This document shows positions 61,701 through 64,000 of a stretch of 64,000 nucleotides of DNA, piece after piece (positions within the stretch are counted from its first letter, which is position 1; each line of letters starts with the position of its first letter). The stretch covers positions 6,873,501 to 6,937,500 of the forward strand of contig CM018041.1 of the NCBI GenBank assembly GCA_008638375.1, given 5' to 3'. The notes below the pieces were generated by a model that worked only from the letters and a program-made list of their open reading frames with translations, made no database searches and was not told where the DNA came from. Position numbers and translations under genes: made by a program. Source of the DNA: Nyssa sinensis. Its lineage: Eukaryota; Streptophyta; Magnoliopsida; Cornales; Nyssaceae.

Positions 61701-64000
61701 ATGAGTGCGAGATTGGATGTAACATTGCAATGGCAATAAAAAATGGAAGAGATCATTGACTTTGTATTTTTTTTACTGCAAGTAGTCAACTACCAGAAAG
61801 AAAATTGGGCATTAGATTATATGATGGCTAATCTGGGGGCCGAAACTGCAGGAAAGCTGATTTGTGTGGATAAGTTTCACAATGACCTACTGGTCCAAAA
61901 AAGAAAAGGTTTCACAATGACCTAATAAAGTTAGTTTAGTGAACCCAAATAGGGGTGATCTTATTGTGCTTAGCAGTGAGAGTTTTTCTTGGTGACATCA
62001 AATTCACTCAGTGGAAAAGGAAATGGTAGCAGCAAAACTTAATATGCACAATCAATCACTTCTTGTAACCAAACCTTGATAATATATTGGATGAGCTTAT
62101 ATCAATCTTAAATTACAAAACTGTATTATATATATATATATATATATATAATACTGATAAGCTTATTGGTCTTTTTGCCTTGTTGCAGGTTTCTGTAACC
62201 CTTCTGGCTGCAATTTTCTCCTTTGGTTTCCCCTTTTTCTTTCTTACTTTCTCCTCTTGCTACTTCTTTGTTGGAAGTGTCACTGTAATTAATTATACTA
62301 TGGTTTTGGGTGAATCATTGATGTTTCTTTTTTCATAAGCTAATTTCTTCGTGCTAATGAGACAGCTATTGTTGTGTTAATGAATAGATTTATTGTTGCT
62401 ACACTAGTTAAAACATTTTAATTCTTTAGCATTGTTGAATTTTAAGCAATATTTTTCACTTGGTTTCAGTTTCAGTTTCAGTTTCACTTGTGTTTTAAGG
62501 ATAACTGTTGATCCATGTTATTTTAGATAAGAGTTGATCTGGAATTTATTAGATTGTATCCAATTGAATTTTCCGTACTCATATTATATATATACTTTAG
62601 TGGATAATTGCTTCCATTGCATTATTCACGTCTTTACATCATTCAAAATATAAGTCTTTCACTTTTAAGGTAGATAAAAAAAAAGCTGAACAATGAAAAA
62701 AAAGAAAAATATAATTTTTTAACTTAGACTCTTCGACATATTCATCACTTTATATTACGCGTTGTAATTTCTTTTTTGATGAGGTGGCATTATATTTTTA
62801 TTTCAGTAGAATGAGATAACTCTAATATCACCGTAGGTTATATCTCGTTTAAGTGGGATATAAATATTTCACGGGATACAATATTCAATCTAATGGAAGA
62901 CACCAAACATGGTATGGATAACATTTATCTTATCTAACTTTCTTATCCCATTGTCCAAACATGTCTTATGTGTTGTGAGTTTTTTTTTTTTTTCCAAGTA
63001 GTAAAACTTCAAACCGCATTGCGTATCTACGGGCTTGAAGTTTTACTCTGTACTTTTGTTTGCAACTCTCAATAGTTTTTGTAGTTTTAAATCAGTTAAT
63101 AAAGCTCCTATTATTCAAAAGTGGATTGTTATAACTTGTTTGGTTGGGTGGCTAATAAGACTCCACTTCCTTATATAGATCTTTGGCCTTACAATGAATG
63201 ACTAGGATTTATACAAGTTTCCATGACTATAAAGAATTCCTATCTAGAATATTCTAGGAAAATATTATATATACCAGGCTTCTCCACACACTTCTAGAAT
63301 ACTCTACAAGTATCTACAACTCCTACACTTGGCCTTGGTAGCCTAATCAAAAAGATCAACTTGTTATAGTAAAAGGTGATAAAAAGTTTTGGAGAATTAG
63401 AAACAATTCTAAAGTTCAAAATAAAAGTTGTAGTTTCAAATTTTTGAAAATCAATTGTTTAATTTCAACTTTTGATTTGTCTTAAGCTATTTTACATGTT
63501 AGCTTAGGAGGGCAATGTTTATTTTTTTCTTTAAGTAGGTGTAAGATTTAGGTCTTTATAGGGGGATATGTAGATTTATAGGTAAGGAGAAGGCAACTTT
63601 TAGTTGTGTACTCCACACTGTCCAAAGAAAAAAACAAAGTTTCTATGTTTGAAATTTTAATTTTTTTAATAATTTTTATTATGACTTAAATTAAGATAAA
63701 GTTAAGTAAGAATAAAAAAATAAATTCTAATTTATTAAATTTTTTTTTTGATAAATAAATCTCACACTTGATCTTTAAGAAACTTGAATCTCCAACCTTT
63801 CATACGAAGAGTTCGAGAAGATACACTTACACAAAGGTGGGACTCATCATCATTTGTATGTGTGATCATCCCACTCTTATGTGAATGTATGGGTGCCAAA
63901 ACATTTTCCTTTGAGCAAGTCCCCATCCTTAAAAGGCATCTATAACGCTTCTGCTTGCAACCCCGTTTTCTTTCTTACTTTCTCCTCCTCCTCCTGGTAC
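58736..64000. other. Spacer to the window end, no supported gene
   Basis: No convincing exon. The region has normal, mildly AT-rich composition with (TA)n at 58312-58333 just before it and at 62127-62150. A 'ttgcag' followed by a hydrophobic open stretch (62190-62335) could be a 3' untranslated exon of the Sel1-like gene, but is unproven. The 21-base word 'tttctttcttac' plus 'tttctcctc' at about 62239 recurs at about 63968, near the window end. A Harbinger-like end 'ccaaacatgtcttat' is at 62955. Confidence 0.45.

Noticed and set aside
62087..62338. Hydrophobic open frame resembling a small membrane protein
   Set aside because: It starts in front of a (TA)n tract and consists of T/C-rich low-complexity sequence, with no conserved motif. 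A 3' untranslated exon is at most possible.
1..64000. A new multi-gene system such as a biosynthetic or defence cluster
   Set aside because: The six genes belong to unrelated known families, are far apart and on both strands; nothing suggests joint function.

Overview
The window is nuclear DNA of a flowering plant, most likely a woody eudicot; the species cannot be named from sequence alone. The evidence is AT-rich intergenic DNA, GT-AG introns of about 85 bp to 2.6 kb, long (TA)n and (CT)n microsatellites, plant protein families (WI12/WUN1, AVT6 amino-acid transporters, plant alpha-SNAP), and many small plant transposons (SINE, hAT, PIF/Harbinger, LINE and Ty1/copia remnants). No prokaryotic, organellar or viral block was seen.

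Layout. 0.2-0.9 kb: LINE debris. 4.4-7.65 kb (+): a six-exon armadillo-type gene with a mitochondrial-looking N-terminus, broken by four single-base indels. 8.3-9.75 kb: LINE and Ty1/copia fragments, then a perfect 34-bp palindrome. 11.8-14.1 kb and 17.3-21.4 kb (both -): a tandem pair of AVT6-type amino-acid transporter genes with identical five-exon structure; the first has one frameshift, the second has four plus a stop codon. 21.7-28.9 kb: repeats, including three tandem SINE-like units, a complete 538-bp hAT MITE with its target-site duplication, and a Harbinger-like MITE. 29.1-36.5 kb (+): an intact nine-exon alpha-SNAP gene (289 aa), with two copies of one ~440-bp repeat in introns 3 and 8. 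41.5-43.2 kb: a Harbinger element nested in another. 43.9-45.3 kb: a hairpin MITE and several tandem duplications. 46.5-47.1 kb (+): a single-exon WI12/WUN1 (SnoaL/NTF2-like) gene. 47.9-58 kb: gene-free AT-rich repeats. 58.1-58.7 kb (+): a small intact three-exon Sel1-repeat protein gene (102 aa). From 58.7 kb to the end no further gene could be supported.

The genes do not form a pathway: vesicle-fusion recycling (alpha-SNAP), amino-acid transport (AVT6), wound/senescence response (WI12) and two proteins of unknown role lie side by side, as is normal on a plant chromosome. I found no new multi-gene system. The observations most worth checking are the insertion-biased frameshifts in three of the six genes (decay or assembly error), the AVT6 tandem pair, the paired intronic repeats in alpha-SNAP, and several transposons whose insertion footprints can be read directly.
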